Shown: positions 35,267-43,018, numbered from the stretch's first letter. The stretch is 62,137 nt of DNA from an uncultured Prevotella sp. (GCA_900769275.1 CAAGGA010000125.1:1-62137), one strand, 5' to 3'. Program-made: numbers and translations. Notes: a model not told the origin generated them from the sequence alone.

Positions 35267-36961
35267 ATGCCTCATAATCCGAAAAACTATCCTTTTTACA
35301 ACTGGGTGCCGAAACCCTTGGGCATTATCTTCATGATAATACTCTTCGTTCCGATGATAACGATGAGCGGAGTGTACTCCGCCAACAGCGGAGAGATGAT
35401 AAGCGGACTCGGCATACAGTCGGAATACATAGCCTTTGCAGGGTTCTGCACGTCGGTAGGAATGGCAGCCTTCTCGCCTTTCTTCTATGACCTCGTCTGC
35501 CTGAGGCGAGAGAAGATGATGTGCATGATAGGCTTTTCAATGCTGTTCCTGCTCAGTTATGTATGTGCGAAGACGGACTCGCTCTTCATACTCGGGCTTT
35601 GCAGCCTCTTGATGGGCTTCGTCCGTCAGGTATTGCTTATGGCGCATCTCTTCGTCCTTATCAAGTACGCTTTCGGCATCGAAGCCACCCGTAACCTCAC
35701 TCCCGGGCTGGAACCCAGAACGGAAGAGGGATGGGATGCCCTTGACAAGGAAAAGACAGTCTCCATGCCGACCGTATATCTCTTCTTCATGATAATCGGA
35801 CAGCTCGGCACGTGGCTGACAGCATGGCTCGCCTATGCCTATGAATGGCAGTACGTCTATTATTTCATGATGGCATTCATGCTTGCCGGTATCATCATCG
35901 TGTTCTTCACGATGCCTTACCACAAGTATCCCATGCCAAAGTTCCCGATTACCATGTCCAAGTTCGGAAACGTGACCGTCTTCTGCATCATGCTGTGTTC
36001 GTTCATATATATAATGGTGTTCGGCAAGACTCTGGACTGGTTCTATGACGAGACGATAAGGATTGCTGCCGTCTTCTGCGTCGTCTTCACCCTGCTGTTC
36101 ATCTACCTTGAGAAGTCACGCAAGTCGCCGTATTTCCTTTTGGAGGCCTTTTCCGTCAGGACAATCATATATGGAATACTCCTCTTCATCGCCCTGATGT
36201 TTTTCAATTCCAGTGCCATGTTCGTCAACGTATATACAAGTCTGGGAATGAAGATAGATAACTGGCAGAGTGCTTCGCTCGGCAACTGGGTCATGCTGGG
36301 TTATTTCATCGGACTTGTCGTCACGGTCTATGCCAACAACAAGGGAGTACACCTGAAGTATCTCTTTGCCCTCGGCTTCCTCCTTATAGGAGCGTATGCC
36401 ATGTTCATGTATTTTGAAGTGCAGAATGACGGCATGTATGAGAGAATGAAATGGCCCGTAGTGATACGAGCCACCGGAATGATGCTCATATATTCCCTTA
36501 CTGCCGTCTATGCCAACCAGAGGATGCCGTACAGGCTGATGTCCACATGGGTGTGCATCATGCTTACCGTACGTATGATTGTCGGTCCGGGAATAGGCTC
36601 GGCAGTATATGCCAACGTTCTTCAGGAACGCCAGCAATACTATGTCACACGATATGCACATGATTTCGACCGTACCTCGCCGGAGACGGCTACTTCCTAC
36701 GAACAGACGGTAAGAGGCATGAAATATCAAGGCAGGAGCGATGCTGAGGCAGAGAATATGGCGGCAATGTCACTGAAAGGAAAAGTGCAGGTGCAGGCCA
36801 CGCTGAGCGCAATAAAGGAAATGGCGGGATGGACCATTTACGGCTGTGCCGCCTGCGTCTTGGTAGTACTTCTCGTCCCATGGAAGAAGCGTCGCCTTGA
36901 AGAGTTGACAGACGAATATCTGATGAAGAACGTTGATGTCAGGAAACTTGGGGTGCGGTAG
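35267..36961 (+). CDS. MFS efflux transporter (EmrB/DHA2-like)
   Basis: 564 residues with about 14 hydrophobic segments, fitting the DHA2 subfamily. It starts 4 bases after the HlyD-like stop. Cytoplasmic loops contain LRREKMMCMIGF after the second helix pair, an MFS motif-A-like place. A large periplasmic loop near 440-500 (YVTRYAHDFDRTSP ... GRSDAEAENMAAM) is unusual in size but occurs in Bacteroidetes relatives. Expected to expel drugs, bile-type compounds or fatty acids with proton energy. Substrate unknown. Downstream is the 177-bp element B, no classical terminator. Confidence 0.85.
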   Translation: MPHNPKNYPFYNWVPKPLGIIFMIILFVPMITMSGVYSANSGEMISGLGIQSEYIAFAGFCTSVGMAAFSPFFYDLVCLRREKMMCMIGFSMLFLLSYVCAKTDSLFILGLCSLLMGFVRQVLLMAHLFVLIKYAFGIEATRNLTPGLEPRTEEGWDALDKEKTVSMPTVYLFFMIIGQLGTWLTAWLAYAYEWQYVYYFMMAFMLAGIIIVFFTMPYHKYPMPKFPITMSKFGNVTVFCIMLCSFIYIMVFGKTLDWFYDETIRIAAVFCVVFTLLFIYLEKSRKSPYFLLEAFSVRTIIYGILLFIALMFFNSSAMFVNVYTSLGMKIDNWQSASLGNWVMLGYFIGLVVTVYANNKGVHLKYLFALGFLLIGAYAMFMYFEVQNDGMYERMKWPVVIRATGMMLIYSLTAVYANQRMPYRLMSTWVCIMLTVRMIVGPGIGSAVYANVLQERQQYYVTRYAHDFDRTSPETATSYEQTVRGMKYQGRSDAEAENMAAMSLKGKVQVQATLSAIKEMAGWTIYGCAACVLVVLLVPWKKRRLEELTDEYLMKNVDVRKLGVR

Positions 36962-37039
36962 CATGAATCTGCACCTTGCAAGACCTGACTGTCAGCGGAA
37001 ATTCGGAACAAAAAGAATAGTACAAAAACAAATGACAGA

Positions 37040-37216
37040 ATAGGACAAAACAATACCATTGATATTGCACTGCAAAAGCGGCGCTATTACAATGCAAAAG
37101 CGTTGATATTACAGGGTAAAAGCTATGCTTTTGTACCGTAATATCAACGCTTTTGTATTTTTGTTGATTATCAGATAGTTGTGTAAGGTGTATGATGAGG
37201 TGTGAATAGGACAAAA
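37040..37216 (-). repeat. 177-bp dispersed element, copy B
   Basis: Read on the minus strand it starts and ends with TTTTGTCCTAT like copy A at 8234-8410 and has exactly the same length. Shared inside: AACTATCTGA, GCGTTGATATTAC, GCTTTTACCCTGTAATATCA and alternating GCAAAAGC/GCTTTTGC. It sits between the efflux operon and the GNAT-AlaX gene, which converge. Confidence 0.8.
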
Positions 37217-37252
37217 TGCTCATTGGCATGTTGCGACACCCTCTTGGTGTTC

Positions 37253-38224
37253 TTATTCTTTGTTGACCTTATATACTATTCTGAAGGAACCTTCATTATA
37301 ACTCGTACTTGTGATTTTGAAAGAACCAATTTCTTTGGTGGATGCTACATGATTGCCGATGCAGGCGCAAATATCGTAGTCGCCAATGCGAACTATGCGT
37401 AACGTCTCGCTGGCGTCATTTGGCAGTTTGTCGAGAACTACACCTCCAGGAAGATTGTCATGCGTTACGAACTCGAATGTAACGGGCAGGTCTTGTGCTA
37501 TCAGGTCGTTCATTCTTCTTTCTATCTCTGCCACTTGTTCTGTTGTGGGACAAGAGGGTAGGGTGTAGTTGATTTTTGACTTCTTGCGCTCGATGTGTGC
37601 ATTCTTTGAACGCTCGCATCCGAACATTCTTATCATGGTCTGATTCAGCAGGTGTTCTGCAGTATGGGCTGGAGCGTGCTCGTCTTTGTTATGTCGGTTG
37701 AGTATAGGAGTTTCTTCCATATTGTTTGATACTTTAGTTAAATGTAGGTTCAATTTATTCTTATCTTGCTTCAAGATAGTGGTTTCGTAAATAAGGTAGT
37801 GGCTTTCTTGCATCCCCAGAGACGCATAGACTTTCTGCCCACTGGTGTTTGTCTTGTCAACATACAACCGCACCTGTGCTACGTTCTGCTGCCTGGCATC
37901 CTCACATACAGCATTATACATTGATTTGTATATGCCTTGTCTGCGATAGTCAGGTGCTACATAGACACTCTGAATCCACCAGTACCAACCATTATTCCAG
38001 TCGCTCCATTCACGTGTGACCATAAGACTTCCAACGGCTTCTCCTTCGACTCTGGCTACGTAATAGCAGCCTTTATTTTCATCGTCCATGGCTGCTGCCA
38101 CACCTTTGAGTACGGTTTCCTTGTCAAGTTGCGTGTCTTCGGACTCTATAGCCATATCAACCTGAAATTGGGCAATAATCTCTATATCCGTTGTTTGCCC
38201 TTTTGTAATTGTTACTGCCAGCAT
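37253..38224 (-). CDS. GNAT acetyltransferase fused to an AlaX-like tRNA-editing domain
   Basis: 323 residues, two domains in one frame. Residues 1-150 are a GNAT fold: YYVARVEGEAVGSLMV, VYVAPDYRRQGIYKSMY (acetyl-CoA motif A, RRQGIY near 94-99), and KVYASLGMQE. Residues ~170-323 match AlaX-type alanyl-tRNA editing domains: HTAEH (His187, His191) and C-x3-H (Cys288, His292), the four zinc ligands, in the expected order. AlaX proteins hydrolyse mischarged Ser- or Gly-tRNAAla. The linker includes Met169 (codon at 37720), so internal translation start of the second domain is possible. Three bases after yaaA, so cotranscribed. Confidence 0.85.
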   Translation of the reverse strand: MLAVTITKGQTTDIEIIAQFQVDMAIESEDTQLDKETVLKGVAAAMDDENKGCYYVARVEGEAVGSLMVTREWSDWNNGWYWWIQSVYVAPDYRRQGIYKSMYNAVCEDARQQNVAQVRLYVDKTNTSGQKVYASLGMQESHYLIYETTILKQDKNKLNLHLTKVSNNMEETPILNRHNKDEHAPAHTAEHLLNQTMIRMFGCERSKNAHIERKKSKINYTLPSCPTTEQVAEIERRMNDLIAQDLPVTFEFVTHDNLPGGVVLDKLPNDASETLRIVRIGDYDICACIGNHVASTKEIGSFKITSTSYNEGSFRIVYKVNKE

Positions 38225-38227
38225 ATT

Positions 38228-39010
38228 CTATAATTGTGGGATCTGAAAATTTCCACTTCTGATGAAATGAGGGTAAGCATATTCCCCATGATGTGGCGAA
38301 TATTCGAATCCTTCGTAAGAAAATGCTTTCAGTTCTTCGGGATTGGAAATCTGATTCTGGAGAATAAATCTTACCATAGCACCACGACATGACTTTGCCC
38401 ATACGGCTTGCATCTTTAGATTACCGTCGTGTTGACGAACATAGAAAAGAGGGTGAATGACCGTTACTTCTTCCATGACGCTCTTCCAGTCGAACAGATG
38501 CTCGTATTCCTCTGTAGAAAGATGCACGAGGATGCCATCGTCTTTTTTTACGCTATTGATGAGAACGTCGGTCAGTTTGTCTTTCCAATACTGATTGATG
38601 GGCTTATCGTGTGTGGCTTCAAGAGTGACACAATGCTCCATACGATAAGGCACGATGCCATCCATAGGGCGAAGCAAGCCGTAGAGGAAACACGTAATCC
38701 ATAGATGTTGTTGTCCAAACAGGAGAGCCTCTTCCGATAACGATTCTGCTCGCAGATGTTTGTATGCCTGACCATTGTACGCCATGATGGCAGGTCGCTT
38801 GTCGGCAACGTGGAAGTCCTGATAGCGTTTCCAGTTCTCTACTGCAAGTTTGCGACTACAATCCAACTGTCGGGCAAGCTCGTCGATGTTCATCTGAGCC
38901 ATCTCTGCAGCAAGGTTATTAGCCACAGATTGAAAGAGTGGGGCAGAGAGAGGTCCTCTTTTCTCCGCCTTATCAAACATTATCTTTGCGTTAGCAAGGA
39001 GTATCTGCAT
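38228..39010 (-). CDS. yaaA: YaaA family peroxide-stress protein
   Basis: 260 residues, the usual size. YaaA (UPF0246) lowers free iron and limits hydroxyl damage in E. coli; the fold binds DNA. Recognisable parts are MQILLANAKIM at the start, KLAVENWKRYQDF, YNGQAYKHLRAE near 78, WITCFLYGLLRPMDGIVPYRM near 105, and FSYEGFEYSPHHGE near the end. It is 3 bases upstream of the GNAT-AlaX gene. The promoter is unclear; the upstream side holds a decayed HTH gene. Confidence 0.88.
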   Translation of the reverse strand: MQILLANAKIMFDKAEKRGPLSAPLFQSVANNLAAEMAQMNIDELARQLDCSRKLAVENWKRYQDFHVADKRPAIMAYNGQAYKHLRAESLSEEALLFGQQHLWITCFLYGLLRPMDGIVPYRMEHCVTLEATHDKPINQYWKDKLTDVLINSVKKDDGILVHLSTEEYEHLFDWKSVMEEVTVIHPLFYVRQHDGNLKMQAVWAKSCRGAMVRFILQNQISNPEELKAFSYEGFEYSPHHGEYAYPHFIRSGNFQIPQL

Positions 39011-39022
39011 GGAAATAATTCT

Positions 39023-39160
39023 TTATTCGTAAAAGGTAGCCACAATACTTCGCAAGCCGCCTGCAGTCTTTGACGATTGATGGCTTCTGCAATCTGGTCG
39101 GTAGTCATCCCGCCGCCCGCGTTGCACCATCACATATACTATGGCTTCTTCAATTCTCAT
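39023..39160 (-). pseudogene. Remnant of a small HTH protein gene
   Basis: Starts MRIEEAIVYVMVQRG two bases after the stop of the 76-residue gene. The next bases continue in another frame as GGMTTDQIAEAINRQRL, which reads like a helix-turn-helix found after similar openings in Prevotella. One extra G in the run CGCGGGCGGCGGG breaks the frame, and the end is lost before the yaaA region. Frame as it stands gives 45 codons. Confidence 0.5.
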
Positions 39161-39162
39161 AG

Positions 39163-39393
39163 TCAGTGAAGAGCGCAGCCTGATGGCTTGGTCTCCTCAC
39201 CTGCGACAGCATCTCCGGCATGTTTCTCGCTGAACTCTCTGTTTATGTCAGCAAGTTCCTTTAGTCCATAAATATAAACATCATACATGTCTGAGAAATC
39301 AACGCCTTCGCAGTCGCTGTCAGCTCCTAATGCTTCACGAACGATTTGGGCTCTTTCTGAAACTGTAGTGTCTTTTATCAATAATGATTTCAT
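39163..39393 (-). CDS. Small conserved protein, MKSLLIKDTT family (left copy)
   Basis: 76 residues: MKSLLIKDTTVSERAQIV, then acidic GADSDCEGVDFSDMYD, then KELADINREFSEKHAGD and a C-terminal KPSGCALH. I recall short Prevotella proteins with this opening and a Cys-containing end, but no function is known. Nearly identical to the protein at 42604-42834 (differences at about 8 positions). The promoter at 39532-39539 gives a leader of ~140 bases that contains the iteron hairpin. Stop is 2 bases before an HTH remnant. A precursor-peptide role is possible: a long leader plus a short Cys tail. Confidence 0.6.
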   Translation of the reverse strand: MKSLLIKDTTVSERAQIVREALGADSDCEGVDFSDMYDVYIYGLKELADINREFSEKHAGDAVAGEETKPSGCALH

Positions 39394-39518
39394 AGTTGTG
39401 AGGTTCTAATGTTTTACTGAGGATTGTGAGGGATGATTGTAACTTCCGTAAAACCTCACAACCTCACAACCGTAAAACCTCACAACCTCACAACCGTAAA
39501 ACCTCACAACCGTATGAT
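39394..39518. repeat. Iteron hairpin element, copy b
   Basis: GTGAGGTT-type iterons, a core at 39416-39450 (GAGGATTGTGAGGGATGATT), then several AACCTCACAACCGTAA units. It forms the leader of the left MKSLLIKDTT gene. Confidence 0.75.
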
Positions 39519-39531
39519 TGCAATCGTATTG

Positions 39532-39539
39532 CAAAATTA
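39532..39539 (-). promoter_or_regulatory. Promoter -7 box of the left MKSLLIKDTT gene
   Basis: Minus-strand TAATTTTG, conserved in place with the TATTTTTG at 42465-42472 of the right copy. Confidence 0.5.
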
Positions 39540-39593
39540 CATAAAAATCCCGGATTACAAGCCAGTCGGGATAAGGAAATTACCATTTCTTTA

Positions 39594-40133
39594 GAAAAAA
39601 CTGAGACCGACATAGACATCATGGCCCAGCTCAAGGCAGAAATTGACATGGCAGAGATGCACAAGCAAGAGTGCATGGACAAAATGCAGGAGATTTGCGA
39701 GAAAGAATACTCCGAGCAGTGGAAAAACCTTCAGACCATTCCGGGCGTGAAGATGAGAGCCGCCACTTCATTAATCGCAGAGATTGGCACAGACATGAGC
39801 CATTTCGAGACAGCAAACCACCTTTCGTCATGGGCGGGACTGAAACCACGCAACGACCAGTCAAACAAGACCATCAAGTCACGGCGCATTACACATGGGA
39901 ATCGCTTCCTGAGACGGACAATCATCCAGTGCGCATGGGGCGCAAGCCGAACAAAGGACTGCTTCTTCAGCCGTTTCTCATACCATCAAACACAAGTCAG
40001 AAAGAAGAACAAGATGAAAGTAATCGTAGCCATATCACGCAAAATGCTCGTCAGCGTCTGGCACATCCTTAAGGAAAAAGTTCTCTATAAGGACTTTGAC
40101 AACATGATTTTGACACCCGACACAAAAGGGTGA
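39594..40133 (+). pseudogene. IS110 family transposase, C-terminal remnant
   Basis: About 180 codons. The region LQTIPGVKMRAATSLIAEIG, WAGLKPRNDQSNK, then GNRFLRRTIIQCAWGASRTK, KKNKMKVIVAISRKMLVSVW matches the Transposase_20 half of IS110/IS116/IS902 enzymes. The N-terminal DEDD (RuvC-like) half is missing; the frame upstream runs into the inverted repeat. The enzyme is thus dead. The 3' flank is kept (see 40142-40215). Confidence 0.8.
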
Positions 40134-40141
40134 CAAGATAT

Positions 40142-40215
40142 ACCAGCCGTGCCAAGGCTACTACCTTTGTGGTGGTGACACCCCGTAATCGCAAATTAAC
40201 CAACGGAACGGCTGG
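40142..40215 (+). other. Structured 3' flank of the IS110 remnant
   Basis: CCAGCCGT (40143-40150) pairs with ACGGCTGG (40208-40215). Inside, ACTACC and GGTGGT can form a second hairpin. In IS110-type elements a non-coding end encodes a bridge RNA; this could be such a remnant or just an IS end. The rest of 40216-40460 holds no gene I recognise. Confidence 0.4.
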
Positions 40216-40466
40216 AGATGGAATTCAGTCTGAGTAAAACTCGAAGAGGAAAGTATCTTATTATTTCACAGGCCATGTAAAGGACTGTGATGCTTACTCT
40301 TGTGCCATAACTGCGTATTTTGCATGAATTAGTCACTTCTGCAAGGATAGTGTAATAGGTTTTATAGAGGAAAGGTATTATATTTTTGGTTAGTGTTGAC
40401 CTGTTGTCAATGTTATGTCATGACAAGTTTGTCGTCAAGAAGAAGTGTTTTATTATCTTCTGGCTG

Positions 40467-40502
40467 CAAATATACCAATATTCTCTGAAAAAACCTATCT
40501 GA
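40467..40502 (-). promoter_or_regulatory. Shared promoter/operator module, copy P1
   Basis: Minus-strand -7 TATATTTG (40467-40474), 9 bases, then the imperfect palindrome TCTGAAA-N5-TATCTGA (40484-40502). It points away from the DUF1016 stop into the IS110 flank, where no gene is left. Confidence 0.6.
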
Positions 40503-40539
40503 CACTATGCAAAATTGTCTTTTCTCTCTAAAAAATACA

Positions 40540-41712
40540 CTATCCACCATTTTGCAGCCTAAAGAACTCCTTTTGTTGTTCTATCTCCCTGCGCAGTTCT
40601 TCCTGCGTTGGCATATAGGTGAGATACTTGGCTGCAAAGAGCTGGTCGTTGTTGTTCAATACGGAATAGTGTGCCACATCTTCATCTGTGTCGGCACAGA
40701 GCAGGATGCCGATGGTGGGGTTGTGACCATCTGGACGTACAAGTTCATCGTACATTTTGACATACATATCCATTTGCCCCACATCCTGATAACTCAGTTT
40801 GTTTGTCTTCAAGTCAATGAGGACGAAACAGCGGAGGTGATAGTTGTAGAACACAAGATCAATGTAATAATCCTCCTTCTCTGTATGGATATGTTTTTGT
40901 CTGTCCACAAACGCAAAGCCTTTGCCCAGTTCCATCAAGAAAGGAATGAGGTGGTCGATGATGCTTTGCTCCAGATTACTTTCTGTATAATCTGTATTGT
41001 TCTTGAATCCCAGAAACTCTGCTATTACTGGATTCTTCAGGTATTCAAGTTTATCCTGGAGCGGCTGGGTGAGTGCTTTCATCTCGTCACGAACCAGTGC
41101 CTTATCCTGAGATTTCAAGAGACGATGATAGTACTGTGATGAGACATTGCGCTGCAACGTGCGTGTGCTCCACGTCTCCCGTGCAGCTTCGCTCTCATAC
41201 CAAGCACGGGCATCAGCATTGGCTTCTTGCAGGATAATGCTGTAATGCGTCCACGACAAGCGTATTGGATGGGCTGATTTCAGATGGCTGTATATGTCTT
41301 GCCCGTCAGAAAATCCCATCGGTGATGGAACTATTTCAGATTGTCCCGTCAGTGATGGGACAATTCCTGTTTCTCCAATCGCCATATTGAAAATATCAGG
41401 AAAAGACTTGAAGAAAGATATGAAACGATAAAGATTGTTTCGTGAAAAGCCGTTTCCATATTTTGTTGTCAACTCTTTCGAAAGGGTATTAATCACCTGC
41501 TCTCCATATTCAGCCCGACGCTCTTTAAGAATTTCATGCTGAATACGCATACCAAGCAACCAATTTCGCTTAATCAGCGTTTCGTTGATTGAGCGGTATG
41601 CCGCACTTTGGGCCTGCTCAATGATAGAGCAGGAATCCAAGAATAGTTGTTTCTCTAGTGGTTCAGCCTTATCAGTCCTTTCTATGATATCATAATGTTC
41701 CATTAGTGTCAT
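40540..41712 (-). CDS. DUF1016/YhcG PDDEXK nuclease domain protein
   Basis: 390 residues from MTLMEHYDIIERT; an ATG at 41733 lies inside the -7 box and was rejected. The N-terminal ~170 residues are the helical DUF1016_N region (NWLLGMRIQHEIL, YGNGFSRNNLYRFISFF). The C-terminal half is a PDDEXK-type nuclease with DYYIDLVFYNYHLRCFVLIDLK (Asp and Asp-Leu-Lys core) and the following GQMDMYVKMY. Around residues 105-125 a short near-repeat (TGIVPSLTG, SEIVPSPMG) looks like local expansion. Family members occur with restriction and mobile loci; substrate here unknown. Driven by module P2. Confidence 0.85.
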   Translation of the reverse strand: MTLMEHYDIIERTDKAEPLEKQLFLDSCSIIEQAQSAAYRSINETLIKRNWLLGMRIQHEILKERRAEYGEQVINTLSKELTTKYGNGFSRNNLYRFISFFKSFPDIFNMAIGETGIVPSLTGQSEIVPSPMGFSDGQDIYSHLKSAHPIRLSWTHYSIILQEANADARAWYESEAARETWSTRTLQRNVSSQYYHRLLKSQDKALVRDEMKALTQPLQDKLEYLKNPVIAEFLGFKNNTDYTESNLEQSIIDHLIPFLMELGKGFAFVDRQKHIHTEKEDYYIDLVFYNYHLRCFVLIDLKTNKLSYQDVGQMDMYVKMYDELVRPDGHNPTIGILLCADTDEDVAHYSVLNNNDQLFAAKYLTYMPTQEELRREIEQQKEFFRLQNGG

Positions 41713-41730
41713 TTTATGTATGTCAGTTTG

Positions 41731-41766
41731 CAAATATACAAATAATCTCCGACAAAACTTGTCTGA
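41731..41766 (-). promoter_or_regulatory. Shared promoter/operator module, copy P2 (DUF1016 gene)
   Basis: Minus-strand -7 TATATTTG (41731-41738), 9 bases, then TCCGACA-N5-TGTCTGA (41748-41766). Also fixes the gene start below 41725. Confidence 0.65.
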
Positions 41767-41845
41767 CTATCGAAAAAACTCTTTTTATCACAATTAACTG
41801 TTCGAAATAGTTCTTAACCATCAAGAAGCCTATTTGCAAATAGCC

Positions 41846-42282
41846 CTATTGCAACAATGTTCCTCCATGAACGTCCTCCAGCACTTTCATTTGCTGGATG
41901 GCAATCTGGTTAAGTTTTATCAGTCCACTCGCCCTGTGGCAGCTCTTGATCGATAAATACGGCATGCAGTTTTATATCTGCCGGCCTTTGAAATGATACC
42001 AATAGCGTTAGTGGCATTGATCCATTTCTGCGGAGACATGGTAAAGGCATTTAACCCTGCTTCTTTTCTAAACCCCTCGAATTCGAGGTGATTAAAACTT
42101 GGATTATACAGACTCTCCCAAATTCCCAAATACTCTATGGTATTTCTGTTTCGCATCCAATTAGCTACAGTGGTCGTCGGATCATCACTTTTATATTTTG
42201 CGTTGTCCGTTAGGGATATATAGTCATTCTCGTTATGAGAAATGACCGTCACTTGTGTATCTTACACTTTTATCTTTGCCAT
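41846..42282 (-). pseudogene. KilA-N domain protein gene, decayed
   Basis: Starts MAKIKV, then TAA at codon 7, and continues in frame with DTQVTVISHNENDYISLTD, the KilA-N opening. The domain reads well through NWMRNRNTIEYLGIWESLYN and MSPQKWINATNAIGIISKAGRY. Then the frame is lost and most of the C-terminal part is deleted; a tail encoding LIKLNQIAIQQMKVLE ends at 41846. KilA-N proteins bind DNA and are common in phages and islands. Confidence 0.75.
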
Positions 42283-42319
42283 TCCGATTTAGATATTATA
42301 GTTATTCCGGTATCTGCTG

Positions 42320-42355
42320 CAAATATACAAATATTCTCTGACAAAAAATGTCAGA
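42320..42355 (-). promoter_or_regulatory. Shared promoter/operator module, copy P3 (KilA-N gene)
   Basis: Minus-strand -7 TATATTTG (42320-42327), 9 bases, then the perfect palindrome TCTGACA-N5-TGTCAGA (42337-42355). Best preserved of the three. Confidence 0.7.
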
Positions 42356-42464
42356 CCATAGAAAATATCTCTTTTTCCACTAAAAAAAACTCTCTCTCCG
42401 TCGTTTTCCTCTAAGAGATAGTAATTTCCTTATCCCGACTGGCTTATAATTCGGGAATTTTATG

Positions 42465-42472
42465 TATTTTTG
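42465..42472 (+). promoter_or_regulatory. Promoter -7 box of the right MKSLLIKDTT gene
   Basis: TATTTTTG about 132 bases above the ATG. The leader spans the iteron hairpin. Confidence 0.5.
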
Positions 42473-42488
42473 CAATGCAATTACAATC

Positions 42489-42603
42489 ATACGGTTGTGA
42501 GGTTATACGGTTGTGCGGAAGTTACAATCAGCCTTGATAAATCTCCGTAAAAGCGAAGCAACCTTAAAACCTTATAACCTCACAACCTTAAAACCTCACA
42601 ACT
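42489..42603. repeat. Iteron hairpin element, copy c
   Basis: Core in inverted orientation at 42514-42549 (GCGGAAGTTACAATCAGCC), with GGTTGTGAGGTT-type iterons on one side and AACCTTAAAACC-type ones on the other. Leader of the right MKSLLIKDTT gene. Confidence 0.75.
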
Positions 42604-42834
42604 ATGAAATCATTATTGATAAAAGACACTACGGTTTCGGAAAGAGCCCAAATCGTTAGTGAAGCATTAGGAGCAGACAGCGACTGCGAGGGCGTTGATT
42701 TCTCAGATATGTATGATGATTATATTTATGGTCTGAAGGAACTTGCTGAGATAAACAGAGAGTTCAGCGAGAAACATGCCGGAGATGTTGTCGCCGGTGA
42801 GGCAATCAAGCCGTCAGGCTGCGCTCTTCGCTGA
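42604..42834 (+). CDS. Small conserved protein, MKSLLIKDTT family (right copy)
   Basis: 76 residues, near-identical to 39163-39393. The differences spare the ends: MKSLLIKDTTVSERAQIV is shared and the tail is KPSGCALR. The middle has more acidic residues (FSDMYDDYIYGLKELAEIN). No domain recognised. The downstream sequence diverges from the left copy 9 bases after the stop, so the HTH remnant is absent. The next feature is a terminator of the opposing tRNA-Ala. Confidence 0.6.
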   Translation: MKSLLIKDTTVSERAQIVSEALGADSDCEGVDFSDMYDDYIYGLKELAEINREFSEKHAGDVVAGEAIKPSGCALR

Positions 42835-42880
42835 CTATGAGAAAAGCCGAAACGTCATACCCCACAGAATGGCTGTCAGC

Positions 42881-42917
42881 AAAAAAAAAGCCGTCAAGGT
42901 ATATCCCCTGACGGCTT
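42881..42917 (-). terminator. Rho-independent terminator of tRNA-Ala
   Basis: Minus-strand hairpin AAGCCGTCA/TGACGGCTT followed by a run of nine T (the A-run at 42881-42889). Confidence 0.85.
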
Positions 42918-42928
42918 CGCTGTATGTG

Positions 42929-43002
<74 letters not shown>

Positions 43003-43018
43003 GGCTGATTTTCTTTTG

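Larger units (their letters stand above)
39154..39594 (-). repeat. Left arm of long inverted repeat bounding the island
   Basis: About 441 bp, inverted relative to 42411-42843. Includes a MKSLLIKDTT gene, an iteron hairpin and the promoter. Differences are scattered, with the largest in the iterons. Confidence 0.75.
42411..42843 (+). repeat. Right arm of long inverted repeat bounding the island
   Basis: About 433 bp, inverted relative to 39154-39594. Contains promoter, iteron hairpin and the right MKSLLIKDTT gene. Confidence 0.75.

Noticed and set aside
39416..39518. CRISPR-like appearance of AACCTCACAACCGTAA repeats
   Set aside because: Units are 7-16 bp with no unique spacers of constant length and no cas genes; they are the iteron arms of a hairpin family.
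40216..40460. A third complete cassette gene under module P1
   Set aside because: No frame of useful length or with a recognisable family runs leftwards from P1; the region looks like IS110 flank.
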